DNA of 64,000 nucleotides from Burkholderiales bacterium RIFCSPHIGHO2_12_FULL_69_20 (GCA_001770815.1 MESD01000023.1:40654-104653); one strand, 5' to 3'; shown: positions 1 through 11,664, numbered from the stretch's first letter. The notes: generated by a model not told the origin, from the letters alone. Numbers and translations: made by a program.

Positions 1-2
1 CG

Positions 3-722
3 GTGCAGCTGCCGCTGCCCGAGCTGCATCCGGCGGATCCATTGCACGCCGGCCAGCCGCCGCGGGTGGCGCAACCCTGGGGCTACCGGCTGCGGCAGGC
101 GCTGTCGTCCTACCTGCCGCTGCTGCTGATGGCGCTGCTGGCGGCGTCCACCTGGTGGCTGGTGCGCAACACGCCGCAGGCCCCGGGTGATCGCGCCGAG
201 GCGCCACCGCGCCAGGAGCCCGACTACACCATGACCGGCTTCGCCATCACCCGCTTTGGGCCCGACGGCCGCGTGGTGCTGCGCATCGCCGGCGAAGCGA
301 TGCGCCACTACCCGGCCACCGACCGGCTCGAAATCGAAGGCGTGCGCATCCACGCCATCGCCCCCGACGGCCGCACCACCGACGCCACCGCGCAGCGCGC
401 GCTGGCCAATGGCGACGGCAGCGAGGTGCAACTGCTGGGCGGCGCCCAGGTGGTCAGCCAGCTCGAAGGCACCGAGGTGCTGGAGGTGCAGGGCGAGTTT
501 CTGCATGCCTTCCTGCGCTTCGAGCGCCTGCGCTCGCACCTGCCGGTGCGGGTGCGCCACGGTGGCACCGAGACCCGCGCCGGCGGGCTGGAGTACGACC
601 ACCTGCAGCAGCAGCTGACGCTCAACGGCCCGGTGCGTGCCACGCTGATGCCCGGTGTGCGCGCGCGGCCGGCCAAGCCCCCGGCCGTTTCAACCGCCCC
701 AACCGCCAAGATCGCACGATGA
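3..722 (+). CDS. lptC: LPS export ABC transporter periplasmic protein LptC (N-terminus may extend beyond window)
   Basis: Single N-terminal TM followed by 'YTMTGFAITRFGPDGRVVLRIAGEAMRHYPATDRLEIEGVRI', LptC-like. ATGA overlap with next gene. Confidence 0.8.
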   Translation: MQLPLPELHPADPLHAGQPPRVAQPWGYRLRQALSSYLPLLLMALLAASTWWLVRNTPQAPGDRAEAPPRQEPDYTMTGFAITRFGPDGRVVLRIAGEAMRHYPATDRLEIEGVRIHAIAPDGRTTDATAQRALANGDGSEVQLLGGAQVVSQLEGTEVLEVQGEFLHAFLRFERLRSHLPVRVRHGGTETRAGGLEYDHLQQQLTLNGPVRATLMPGVRARPAKPPAVSTAPTAKIAR

Positions 723-1498
723 ACCCCAGCCCGTTGGTCTTCATCACCGGTGCGTCCAGCGGCATCGGCCAGGCGCTGGCGCTGCGCTACCACCGCGCCG
801 GCTGGCGCCTGGCCCTGGTGGCCCGGCGGGTGGACGAGGTGCGGCAATGGGCGGCCGCGCAGGGCATCGCCGCGGGGCAGCTGGCGGTGTACGCCGCCGA
901 CGTGCGCGAGGTCGAGGCCATCATCGCCGCCGGCCGTGCCTGCATCGCCGAGCTGGGCCTGCCCGACGTGGTGATCGCCAACGCCGGCATCAGCGTGGGC
1001 ATGGACACCGCCGATGTGGCCGATCTGGCGGTGATGCGCCGCACGCTGGAGACCAACGTGCTGGGCATGGCGGCCACCTTCCAGCCCTTCGTCGCGGCGA
1101 TGGGCCAACGTGGCAGCGGTGCGCTGGTGGGCATCGCCAGCGTGGCCGGCATCCGAGGCCTGCCCGGCCACGGCGCCTATTGCGCCAGCAAGGCCGCGGT
1201 GATCAGCTACTGCGAGAGCCTGCGCGGTGAATGCCGTCACCAGGGCGTGAAGGTGGTCACCATCGCGCCGGGCTACATCGACACCCCGCTGACCCGCCGC
1301 AACCGTTACGCCATGCCCTTCCTGATGCCTGCGGAGGCCTTTGCCGACCGTGCCTTCCGGCACATCGCCGCGGGTGCGCGGTTCCGGGTGATCCCCTGGC
1401 AGATGGGCGTGGTGGCCGCGCTGCTGCGCATCCTGCCCGACGCCCTGTTCGACCGGCTGCTCGCCGGCCGGCCGCGCAAGCGCCGCCAGCACGAGTAG
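719..1498 (+). CDS. SDR family NAD(P)-dependent oxidoreductase
   Basis: TGASSGIG nucleotide-binding motif and YCASK catalytic motif. Confidence 0.9.
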   Translation: MNPSPLVFITGASSGIGQALALRYHRAGWRLALVARRVDEVRQWAAAQGIAAGQLAVYAADVREVEAIIAAGRACIAELGLPDVVIANAGISVGMDTADVADLAVMRRTLETNVLGMAATFQPFVAAMGQRGSGALVGIASVAGIRGLPGHGAYCASKAAVISYCESLRGECRHQGVKVVTIAPGYIDTPLTRRNRYAMPFLMPAEAFADRAFRHIAAGARFRVIPWQMGVVAALLRILPDALFDRLLAGRPRKRRQHE

Positions 1499-1557
1499 CC
1501 AGGCCTCCGCCGCCATGGCCCAGGTCGATCCGGTCCGGACAAGCTTAGCCCGGGCAT

Positions 1558-1581
1558 GAAAAAAGGCGCCGTCAGGCGCCC
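1558..1581 (-). terminator. Rho-independent terminator for the RRM protein gene
   Basis: Minus strand GGCGCC-TGAC-GGCGCC followed by TTTTTT, about 45 nt after the stop of the minus-strand gene. Confidence 0.75.
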
Positions 1582-1623
1582 TTCGTCATCTGGCCGGGTC
1601 GGTCGCGAAGGACCGATCAACGA

Positions 1624-2199
1624 TCAGTAGCCTTGGCTGCCACCGCCGCCGTAGCCACCACCGCTGCCGCCGCCGCCACGCGGGCCGCGGCCGGTGCCGT
1701 AGGGGCTGCGGCCACCGCCGCCACCACCTGCGCCGCCACCACCACCGCCGTAGCCACCGCCGCCACCGCTGCCACCACCACCGTAGCCGCCGCCACCGCC
1801 GCTGCGGCTACCGCCACCGCCGCCGCCGCCGTAGCCGCCACCACCGCTGCTGCCACCGCCGCCGTAGCCACCACCACCGCTGCGGCTACCACCGCCGCCG
1901 CCGCCGTAGCCGCCACCACCGCCGCCGTAACCGCCACCAGCCGGACGCTCTTCGCGCGGGCGGGCCTCATTGACGACGATCGCACGGCCTTCCAGGGGTT
2001 GGCCGTTCATCGCGTTCATCGCGGCTTGCGCCTCAGCGGGCGAAGACATCTCGACAAAACCGAAGCCCTTGGAGCGGCCGGTTTCGCGGTCCATCATCAC
2101 CTTGGCCGACGTGACGCTGCCAAATTGACCAAATGCCTGCTGCAGGGATTCGTCGCGGACCGAGTAGGCGAGGTTGCCGACGTAAAGCTTGTTTCCCAT
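1624..2199 (-). CDS. Glycine-rich RNA-binding protein (RRM domain, cold-inducible Rbp type)
   Basis: MGNKLYVGNLAY...SKGFGFVEM RNP motifs, then a long GGGGYGGGG/SRSGGG tail. Confidence 0.92.
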   Translation of the reverse strand: MGNKLYVGNLAYSVRDESLQQAFGQFGSVTSAKVMMDRETGRSKGFGFVEMSSPAEAQAAMNAMNGQPLEGRAIVVNEARPREERPAGGGYGGGGGGYGGGGGGSRSGGGGYGGGGSSGGGGYGGGGGGGSRSGGGGGYGGGGSGGGGGYGGGGGGAGGGGGGRSPYGTGRGPRGGGGSGGGYGGGGSQGY

Positions 2200-2204
2200 G
2201 AGGG

Positions 2205-2243
2205 GAAGCTCCTTCTCAAGAAAAGTAAACCATGTGGAGCTTC
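2205..2243 (-). promoter_or_regulatory. 5'UTR hairpin sequestering the Shine-Dalgarno sequence of the RRM gene
   Basis: mRNA reads GAAGCUCC-(23 nt)-GGAGCUUC-CCCUC-AUG. Perfect 8-bp inverted repeat in which the downstream arm contains the SD GGAG. Confidence 0.5.
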
Positions 2244-2381
2244 TACCCAGCGTGAAACACTCAAGCTACAGGCGCCGTCTCCAGACACGGGCCGAAGGCG
2301 CACACGCCCTCGCAGCTGATTATGGTGGCAAAAGCCGAGGCGCCACCAGCGCACCATGGCGAGGGCTAACCCGCAAGTATC

Positions 2382-3335
2382 ATGAGTGTTGTCATGCGGG
2401 TACAACCGATCGAACACGGCGCCCTGCAGGCGCTCAATGCGGTGCTTCAAAGCATCGAATCGGTGCGCAATGCACGCGCCTTGTACCTGTTGATGCTGGC
2501 CTTTGCCGGCGCCGGCCTGCTGATGACGATGGCGATCTCGGCGCTGGCGCGCGAAGCCGCCCTGGCCGCCGCGCTGTGGGTGGGTGGTGCCTTCTTCGTG
2601 CTGTTCTACACCAGCAATGCCGCCGGCCTGGTGTTGATGGACGAGGCCTGTGGCCGGCCGATCCGGCTGCCGGGCGAGGCGCTGCGTGATGCGCTGGGCT
2701 GCGCGCACCGGTTGCTGGCGGTGGTGCTGATCGTGCTGGCGGCCACCGTGCTGCTGGGCGCGGTGGTGGCCGCATTGCTCTATGTAGCGCGCCTGCCCGG
2801 GCTGGGGCCGTCGCTGCTGGGCGTGCTGGTGCCGCTGGCCGTGCCGGCACTCGGCCTGGCGCTGGTGGCGCTGGTGGCGCTGGTGGGCCCGGTGGCGGCG
2901 CCGGCGGTGTGGTCGGGGCTGGGCGTGGGCGCGGTGCTGGCGCTGCTGCTGCGCCAGGTGCGACGGCGCTTTGCCCATGCGCTGATGCTGTCGGCAGCGG
3001 TCAGCCTGCTGACGGCGGCGGTGGCCGGCCTGGTCAGCGTGGTCGTGCTGGCGGGTGGCCGCGCGCTGCTGGCGCTGGCGGTGTGGGGCGTGGGCATCGA
3101 GCTGGCGCCGCAGCCGTTTCTGGCCGCGCTGTTCGGCCAGGGCCTGCGGCTGGCGCCTGGTGCGCCGCCGCTGTCGGCCCATACCTCGGCGGCGATCAGC
3201 GGCGCCGGGGTGGTGTTTGCGCTCGGGCTGGTGGTGCCCGGCGTGGTGTACCTTCGCGGCCTTTGCGAGCTGTACCTCGCGCTGCGCCGCAGCGACGGTG
3301 ATCACCCGCCCGCCATCACCGAGGCCACGCCATGA
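2382..3335 (+). CDS. Hypothetical multi-pass membrane protein
   Basis: Several hydrophobic segments; 4-nt overlap with the following marC-like gene. Confidence 0.65.
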   Translation: MSVVMRVQPIEHGALQALNAVLQSIESVRNARALYLLMLAFAGAGLLMTMAISALAREAALAAALWVGGAFFVLFYTSNAAGLVLMDEACGRPIRLPGEALRDALGCAHRLLAVVLIVLAATVLLGAVVAALLYVARLPGLGPSLLGVLVPLAVPALGLALVALVALVGPVAAPAVWSGLGVGAVLALLLRQVRRRFAHALMLSAAVSLLTAAVAGLVSVVVLAGGRALLALAVWGVGIELAPQPFLAALFGQGLRLAPGAPPLSAHTSAAISGAGVVFALGLVVPGVVYLRGLCELYLALRRSDGDHPPAITEATP

Positions 3336-3991
3336 CCCCACCGCCGCTGGACCTGCTCAAGCCGCTGATCGCGCTGCTGGCGATCGTCAACCCGATCGGT
3401 GCAGTGCCGTTCTTCCTGGCCTTCACCCAGGGCCTGGGCCGCGAGCAGCGCCAGCGCACGCTGCGCATCAGCGCCTTCTCGGCCTTCTGCGTGATCGCCA
3501 TCAGCGGCCTGGCGGGGCTGCAGATCATCAACTTCTTCGGCATCTCGATCGCCTCGTTCCAGGTGGGCGGCGGCATGTTGCTGCTGCTGTCGGCGCTGCA
3601 CATGCTCAACGCCCAGCCGGCCGAGAGCGGCAAGGACGAGCTGGTCGAGGGCCAGAACCGGGCCGATGCCGGTGTCAGTGTGGCGGTGGTGCCGCTGACC
3701 ATCCCGCTGCTCACCGGCCCGGCCACGATTTCCACCGTGGTGATCTATGCCGAGAAGACCCAGACCTTTCTGCAGCATGCGGTGCTGGTGGGCTACGGCG
3801 TGGTGATCGGCCTGGCCACCTACGCGGCCTTTGCCGCGTCGGGCCGCATCGCCAAGGTGCTGGGCCGCACCGGCATCAACGTGATGACCCGGCTGATGGG
3901 CCTGATCCTGGCGGCGATGGCCGTCGAGCTGCTGGCCGACGGGCTGGTGAAACTGTTCCCCATCCTGGCCAGCCCGACGCTGCGCCACTGA
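3332..3991 (+). CDS. MarC family integral membrane protein
   Basis: 'IVNPIGAVPFFLAFTQGLG...AVVPLTIPLLTGPATIS' is a MarC signature. Confidence 0.88.
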   Translation: MTPPPLDLLKPLIALLAIVNPIGAVPFFLAFTQGLGREQRQRTLRISAFSAFCVIAISGLAGLQIINFFGISIASFQVGGGMLLLLSALHMLNAQPAESGKDELVEGQNRADAGVSVAVVPLTIPLLTGPATISTVVIYAEKTQTFLQHAVLVGYGVVIGLATYAAFAASGRIAKVLGRTGINVMTRLMGLILAAMAVELLADGLVKLFPILASPTLRH

Positions 3992-3997
3992 CCGGTC

Positions 3998-5680
3998 ATG
4001 AGCGACGCCCCCTACACCCACATCGTCGTCGGTGCCGGCACCGCCGGCTGCCTGCTGGCCAACCGGCTGAGTGCCGACCCGGCCCACCGCGTGCTGCTGA
4101 TCGAGGCCGGTGGCAACGACGACTACCTGTGGGTGCACATCCCGGTGGGCTACCTGTACTGCATCGGCAACCCGCGCACCGACTGGCTGTACTTCACCGA
4201 GCCCGACGCCGGCCTCAACGGCCGCCGGCTGCGCTACCCGCGCGGCAAGGTGCTGGGCGGCTGCTCCAGCATCAACGGCATGATCTACATGCGCGGCCAG
4301 GCGCGTGATTACGACGGCTGGGCCCAGGCCACCGGCGACGCCCGCTGGCGCTGGGACGACTGCCTGCGTCACTTCAAGCAGCACGAGGACCACTGGCGCG
4401 GCGATGACGCCCACCACGCGGCGCCCGGTTTCGACGCCACCGGCGCGCGCGCGGGTGGCGAGTGGCGGGTCGAGCGCCAGCGGCTGTCCTGGGAGATCCT
4501 CGACGCCTTCGCCGCCGCCGCGCAGCAGGCCGGCATCCCCGCCACCGACGACTTCAACCGCGGCACCAACGAGGGTGTGGGCTACTTCGAGGTCAACCAG
4601 CGCAAGGGCGTGCGCTGGAACGCCACCAAGGCTTTTTTGCGGCCGGTGCAGCACCGCCCCAACCTGCAGGTGTGGACCGGCGCGCAGGTCACGCGGCTGG
4701 TCACGGCGCGTGATGCCGACGGCGGCCTGCGCGTCACCGGTGTCGAGGTGCGGCCCGAGGGCCACGACCACAACCGCGGCGCGCCGCTGATCGCCCGCCT
4801 GCGTGACGCCGGCAGCGAGGTGGTGATGGCCGCCGGCGCGGTGGGCACGCCGCAGATCCTGCAGCTCTCGGGCATCGGCCCCGGCGCGCTGCTGCAGCAG
4901 CACGGCATCAGCGTGGCGCACGACCTGCCCGGCGTCGGCGAGAACCTGCAAGACCACCTGCAGATCCGCGCGGTGTTCGAGGTGCAGGGCGTCAAGACGC
5001 TGAACACGATGGCCAGTTCGCTGCTGGGCAAGGGCCTGATCGGGCTGCAATACCTGCTGCGCCGCAGCGGGCCGATGAGCATGGCGCCGTCGCAGCTGGG
5101 TTGCTTCACGCGCTCGTCGCCGGCCTATGCGGCCCCCAATGTCGAGTACCACGTGCAGCCGCTGAGCCTGGACGCCTTCGGCGAGCCGCTGCACCGCTAC
5201 AACGCCTTCACCGCCAGCGTCTGCAACCTCAACCCGACCTCGCGCGGCACGGTGCGCATCAGCTCGCCCAAGCCCGAGGACGCGCCGGCGATCCGCGCCA
5301 ACTACCTGAGCACGCCTGAAGACCGCCAAGTGGCCGCCGACAGCCTGCGCCTGACGCGGCGCATCGCCGCCCAACCTGCGCTGGCCAAGTACCAGCCCAA
5401 GGAAGTCAAGCCGGGCGTGCAGTTCCAGAGCGACGACGAGCTGGCGCGGCTGGCCGGCGACATCGGCACCACCATCTTCCACCCGGTGGGCACCTGCAAG
5501 ATGGGTGCGGCCGATGACCCGACGGCCGTGGTCGACGCCGAGCTGCGGGTGCGCGGCGTGGCCGGCCTGCGCATCGCCGACGCCAGCGTGATGCCCACCA
5601 TCACCAGCGGCAACACCAATTCGCCCACGCTGATGATCGCCGAGCGCGCCGCCGGCTGGCTGCGCGGTGCGCGGGCCTGA
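3998..5680 (+). CDS. GMC family oxidoreductase (choline/alcohol dehydrogenase-like, FAD)
   Basis: VVGAGTAGCLLANRLS FAD motif, GGCSSINGMIYMRG, C-terminal FHPVGTCKMG. Confidence 0.92.
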   Translation: MSDAPYTHIVVGAGTAGCLLANRLSADPAHRVLLIEAGGNDDYLWVHIPVGYLYCIGNPRTDWLYFTEPDAGLNGRRLRYPRGKVLGGCSSINGMIYMRGQARDYDGWAQATGDARWRWDDCLRHFKQHEDHWRGDDAHHAAPGFDATGARAGGEWRVERQRLSWEILDAFAAAAQQAGIPATDDFNRGTNEGVGYFEVNQRKGVRWNATKAFLRPVQHRPNLQVWTGAQVTRLVTARDADGGLRVTGVEVRPEGHDHNRGAPLIARLRDAGSEVVMAAGAVGTPQILQLSGIGPGALLQQHGISVAHDLPGVGENLQDHLQIRAVFEVQGVKTLNTMASSLLGKGLIGLQYLLRRSGPMSMAPSQLGCFTRSSPAYAAPNVEYHVQPLSLDAFGEPLHRYNAFTASVCNLNPTSRGTVRISSPKPEDAPAIRANYLSTPEDRQVAADSLRLTRRIAAQPALAKYQPKEVKPGVQFQSDDELARLAGDIGTTIFHPVGTCKMGAADDPTAVVDAELRVRGVAGLRIADASVMPTITSGNTNSPTLMIAERAAGWLRGARA

Positions 5681-5935
5681 AGCGCTCGCCACCACGAACC
5701 GACGGACGACGCCCCCGCACCGGGATGTGGCCGCCGGGCGGCAATGGCGGGTAATTCCGGACTGACGTGCCCCGGCGCGGTGCCTACATTTCGCGCACTC
5801 GGCGCATGCAGACCAGCCCCATCGGTTGCATGGGCCCGGGGGACCGAGGAGACATCAACAAGCACAACATCGATCGGCGGCTGACCCGGCGCATCACAAC
5901 AGCACAGCGCCCATCCGGCAGCGCCCACCCTCCCA

Positions 5936-5965
5936 CGCCAGGCCTTGCAGCCTGGCGTTTTTTTT
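5936..5965 (+). terminator. Strong Rho-independent terminator
   Basis: CGCCAGGC-CTTGCA-GCCTGGCG-TTTTTTTT, 8-bp perfect stem plus U8 tract. Confidence 0.85.
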
Positions 5966-6107
5966 GGCGCGGCCGGTGCGCGTGTCGGCGGTGATGCGGT
6001 CGAAATGCACCCCCGCAGCCACGCGACTCCGGGCATCGGTGAGCACCGGCGGCGGCTAGCCTCGGGGCTTGTTCATCCCACGGCCGCCGCGTGCGGCCGC
6101 CGCTGCC

Positions 6108-6926
6108 ATGTCCGTCGACCCGCAACTGCGCACCCTCGAAATCGACATCCCGTCGCAGCCCGATTCGCTGGTCAAGCTGTCGCTGCTGCTGGCCGAGGAC
6201 GACGTCAACCAGCAGGCCATCGCCGCGTTGGTGGAGGCCGACATGGCGCTGGCCGCCGCGGTGATGAAGGCGGTCAACTCCTCGCTTTACGGCCTGGCCG
6301 GCCGGGTGCAGAGCGTGCAGCAGGCCATCACTTACCTGGGCACGCGCGAGGTGGCCGGCATCACCTTCGAGATGGGCCTGCGTGCGGCGTTTCCGCCGGC
6401 CGCCGAGCTGGAGCCGATCTGGCAGCGCGCCGCGCACCGCGGCCTGCTGATGGGGCGGCTGGCGCAGGCGCTGGGGCTGGACGCCTGGGCCGCGCACTCG
6501 GCCGGGCTGTTCGAGGAATGCGGCAAGGCGGTGCTGTTCCGCCATGCGCCCGACCACTACCGCGCGATGCTGCGCGCCGCCGACACCGATGCCGACCTGT
6601 GCCAGCTGGAGCACACCGGCTTCGGCGTCAGCCACGACGCGCTGGGCGCCGCGCTGTGCGAAAGCTGGGGCCTGGGCGCCACCGCAGTGGCCAGCGTGCG
6701 CCACCACGTGATCGCGCAGGGCCTGCTGGAGTTGTCGGTGCCGCCGGCGCGCCGCAGCGTGCTGGCGCTGTCGGTCATCGCCGCGGCGGTGATGGGCGCG
6801 CCCGAGACGCTGGACGAGGTGGCGTCGCAGGTGGCGCCGCAGGCCGATCTGGACATCATGCTGGTGCTGCGTGCGGCGCGCCGGCTGGCCGAAGAACTGC
6901 AGTCTGCCGAGACCCACGGCCGCTGA
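6108..6926 (+). CDS. HDOD domain-containing protein
   Basis: 'IPSQPDSLVKLSLLLAEDDVNQQAIAALVEADMALAAAVMKAVNSSLYGL' typical HDOD; start chosen at MSVDPQ. Confidence 0.85.
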   Translation: MSVDPQLRTLEIDIPSQPDSLVKLSLLLAEDDVNQQAIAALVEADMALAAAVMKAVNSSLYGLAGRVQSVQQAITYLGTREVAGITFEMGLRAAFPPAAELEPIWQRAAHRGLLMGRLAQALGLDAWAAHSAGLFEECGKAVLFRHAPDHYRAMLRAADTDADLCQLEHTGFGVSHDALGAALCESWGLGATAVASVRHHVIAQGLLELSVPPARRSVLALSVIAAAVMGAPETLDEVASQVAPQADLDIMLVLRAARRLAEELQSAETHGR

Positions 6927-7120
6927 AGATCGCTGCCGGACGCCACGCCCGCGTGACGCGCCTCGCGCCTGAGGCCCCATCCGCTTGACGGCGGGCAAGG
7001 CCCGGCCCACCACACCCGAACCCTGTTCTCGAAACCCCCGCTGGGCAGCCGTGCCGGGCGCGGCTACGCTCGCGGCGATGGTCAAACTGGCCGAACCGTT
7101 GTCGAGAAAGGGCCCCTGTC

Positions 7121-8821
<1,701 letters not shown>

Positions 8822-8896
8822 GCGGTAAGCGGACGGGCGCCGGGGCCCATCTCGTTTGCCAGGAACGCGCAGCAAGCGCGTCTGGCGCTGGCCTGA

Positions 8897-9397
8897 TCAG
8901 AACGGAATGTCGTCGTCCATGTCGTCGAAGCCGGTGCTCGACTTCGGCGCCGGGCGCGGTGCCGTGGCCGGGGCACGCGGCGGGGGTGCAGCACGGCGCG
9001 GCGCCTCGGCGCGCGGCTCGCTGTAGCCGCCCTCTTCGGCGCCACCGCCGCCACCGCCACCCTCGCGGCCGCCCAGCAGCTGCATCTGGTCGGCGACGAT
9101 CTCGGTGGTGTACTTCTCCACGCCGTCCTTGTCGGTCCACTTGCGTGTCTTCAGGCGGCCTTCCACGTACACCGGCCGGCCCTTCTTGAGGTACTCGCCG
9201 GCGATCTCGGCCAGCCGGTCGTAGAACACCACGCGGTGCCATTCGGTCTCTTCCTGGCGCTCGCCGCTGGTCTTGTCCTTCCAGTTGCGGCTGGTGGCGA
9301 TGGCCACGTTGCAGATGGCCGAGCCGCTGGGCGCGTAACGCACCTCGGGATCGCGCCCCAGGTTGCCGATGAGGATGACTTTGTTGACCGATGCCAT
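8897..9397 (-). CDS. ssb: Single-stranded DNA-binding protein
   Basis: [27 protein letters not shown]-fold start and acidic C-terminal tail [12 protein letters not shown] track over-extends the start. Confidence 0.97.
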   Translation of the reverse strand: MASVNKVILIGNLGRDPEVRYAPSGSAICNVAIATSRNWKDKTSGERQEETEWHRVVFYDRLAEIAGEYLKKGRPVYVEGRLKTRKWTDKDGVEKYTTEIVADQMQLLGGREGGGGGGGAEEGGYSEPRAEAPRRAAPPPRAPATAPRPAPKSSTGFDDMDDDIPF

Positions 9398-9728
9398 GGC
9401 GGGGGCTCCTTGGTGTAGGGAAGAAAACAGCTGATGTGACGCGAGCCTGACATAGGACGGCAAGATCCAGAGCCGAACCAAACTGGACAACGCCGGCGCG
9501 TTGACGCGCTTTTGGCCGGTCTCGGTTGTGGGTTCAGTTCACAGGCCGGGCAGCTTAGCAGGCGCCGGCCGAACTTGGCGATGTGCCCCAGCCCCGCGTT
9601 GGCGACCCAACCCGCTAACTGCTCGTCGATGGCCGCAGTGCTCGCTGAGGGGTCGCCGGGTCCCGTCGGACGCGGAGCACTTGCCTTCGGCCCCTGATCG
9701 TTTCGTTGGTTGGGTAGCCCGCCAGTAC

Positions 9729-9751
9729 GAAAAACGGCCCTCAAGGGGCCG
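9729..9751 (-). terminator. Rho-independent terminator for the PEP-CTERM gene
   Basis: Minus strand CGGCCC-CTTGA-GGGCCG followed by TTTTT. Confidence 0.65.
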
Positions 9752-9796
9752 CTTGCACTTCAACATTGCCAGCGAACTGGCGATATTCGTCGCCTA

Positions 9797-10336
9797 TCAA
9801 TGGCGCGCGCGGCGGCGCGACAGGAACCCCAGCAGCCCCAGACCCGCGAGCATCAGGCCCAGGGTCTCGGGTTCGGGAACGGCGGATACCGTGGATATCA
9901 GTGAGTAATAACCACCGAAGTCCGTCGTTTTGCCGGTGACCACATAGGCATAGTTGCCCGCGTCAAGCACCACACTGTGCGGCGTGCTGCCCGTGGTGCC
10001 GTCGTAGCTGAACGTCGAAAGCGGCACCTGGAAATCGTCGCCGGTGCTGAAAATGCTGTCGCCACCTGCGGCCAGAATGGAGTATTCGCCATCCACAATG
10101 CCGATCGCTCCGGCCTGGTTGAGCGCCACTACCGTGCTGGTGACGCTGTAAGCCTGGTCCAGCGAGAAAACGAAGGTGTCGGCAAACGTGGTCACCCCGC
10201 CCACGAAACCGGCGCCCGGAATCGTGAATGACGCCTCGGCGATCGGGTCATGAGTCCCAAAGTCATAACCGACGGCCTGGGCGCCAAAGGCAGCGAAGGT
10301 TGCGCTCAACGCCACAACAAATTTGCGAATCGACAT
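9797..10336 (-). CDS. PEP-CTERM sorting domain-containing exported protein
   Basis: N-terminal signal peptide MSIRKFVVALSATFAAFGAQA; C-terminal VPEPETLGLMLAGLGLLGFLSRRRARH. Confidence 0.93.
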   Translation of the reverse strand: MSIRKFVVALSATFAAFGAQAVGYDFGTHDPIAEASFTIPGAGFVGGVTTFADTFVFSLDQAYSVTSTVVALNQAGAIGIVDGEYSILAAGGDSIFSTGDDFQVPLSTFSYDGTTGSTPHSVVLDAGNYAYVVTGKTTDFGGYYSLISTVSAVPEPETLGLMLAGLGLLGFLSRRRARH

Positions 10337-10452
10337 GATGTCCTCCTGAACGGCAATGCGGAATGCGGTGGGCGAACGATCATCCCACTCCGACATTTAC
10401 GTCTACCGCGACGGAGCCGTCAACCCGCTCAATCAAGGGGGTCTGAAGGTCG

Positions 10453-11664
10453 TCAGCGCAAGAGCCGTCGGGCGCGCAGTGATTCCCAGACAGCCAGCGC
10501 CGGCTTGGCGCCGAAGGCGCTGTCCATCACGCCCAGCGATGCAAAGCTGGCAAGGCCGGCGGCCTGCTCGGCGGGCCAACTGCCGAGATCCAGATCCGCG
10601 AGCATCAACTGCGTCAGGCCGCGCGCCGCCACTTCGTTGAGCAACTTGGCCTGGTGCGACAGGTAGCGGGCCTGCATGTCGCCACTGGTCGGCCCGCCAA
10701 TGCCCGGATGACTGGGCCAGCCCCCTTCGACCACCATCACCGGCGTCCCCGACGTGGACACCAGTCTGCTGTAATAGTTCAAGGGCACGTCTTCTGGCTG
10801 GATGAACGCAAAGTAGGGGTAGCTCGAAAGGCCAAGCATCTGCGCGGCGGGAAAGTCTTGCAGATCTACCGAGATGCCCTCGAAGCCCAGCTGACCTGGC
10901 ATCAAGCCCCAGGCGACCTCGACTTGAAGCGTGATCATCAATTCACCCGAGTAGCCTGCATCACGCAGCGCCGCGGCACCCTGGCGAACCGCCTGAACCA
11001 CGCTGTGGTACAGCACAGCGGGGGCCAGTAGTCGCACGGCGTTGGTTTCGGTGGCCAAGCCCATGGTTGCCGGGTTGATCTGTTGCGCCACCGCCAACAG
11101 GTAGTCGCAGAAGGCCTGCCGCACCGAAGCCTCGGAGAGACTGCGGCCCGTGGCCAGCAAGGCCGCAGGCTCGCGCCCGCGGGCGAGGCCGTCAGTGATT
11201 TCGGGGAGGTAGACAACATCCAGCCCCAGTGCAGCTGCGTAGCCAGCCAGCGGCGCCAGATCGCGCGCGACCAGCGACGCCGCGGGCGTGCCCGCCAGCA
11301 GTTCGGCCCACGGCAGGGCTTCCTGCATCAGGACGTACTCGGCTCGGCCGCGCATCGCATCCAGACAAAGCAACTGTGTCTGGACGTCAAAACGAGGCGG
11401 CACGCGGCTGAAGCCCATGGCCCAGTGGCGGGTTGGCCGGGCGGCGGTGGCATTGGCGTTGATGACGGCAGAGGCCTTCGCATTGGCGCCGTCCGTGGCA
11501 AGCGTGACAACACCATCAGGCTCGGCGCTGACGCCATTGCCGCCGCCGCCGCAACCGACGATTGCCAGCAGGGGTGCGCCGGCCGCTGCGGCCAGAAGGG
11601 ACCGGCGGGACAATGGCGTCTGGTTTTCGCGTGCCTTGCAGGGCGGGGATAGCGGGGCTTTCAT
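10453..11664 (-). CDS. Exported (Tat-type lipoprotein-like) glycoside-hydrolase-fold protein
   Basis: 'SRRSLLAAAAGAPLLAIVGCGGGG' twin-Arg plus lipobox-like Cys; 'GLATETNAV' and 'VMVVEGGWPS' resemble clan GH-A acid/base and nucleophile strands. Alternative start 11673. Confidence 0.6.
   Translation of the reverse strand: MKAPLSPPCKARENQTPLSRRSLLAAAAGAPLLAIVGCGGGGNGVSAEPDGVVTLATDGANAKASAVINANATAARPTRHWAMGFSRVPPRFDVQTQLLCLDAMRGRAEYVLMQEALPWAELLAGTPAASLVARDLAPLAGYAAALGLDVVYLPEITDGLARGREPAALLATGRSLSEASVRQAFCDYLLAVAQQINPATMGLATETNAVRLLAPAVLYHSVVQAVRQGAAALRDAGYSGELMITLQVEVAWGLMPGQLGFEGISVDLQDFPAAQMLGLSSYPYFAFIQPEDVPLNYYSRLVSTSGTPVMVVEGGWPSHPGIGGPTSGDMQARYLSHQAKLLNEVAARGLTQLMLADLDLGSWPAEQAAGLASFASLGVMDSAFGAKPALAVWESLRARRLLR

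Noticed and set aside
1630-1940. Repetitive GCCACCACC-type tract considered as a CRISPR or satellite repeat
   Set aside because: It is the codon-level repeat of the Gly/Tyr-rich tail of the minus-strand RRM protein.
5784-7085. 433-aa minus ORF opposite the HDOD gene
   Set aside because: Antisense to the HDOD gene and crosses the terminator; no domain.
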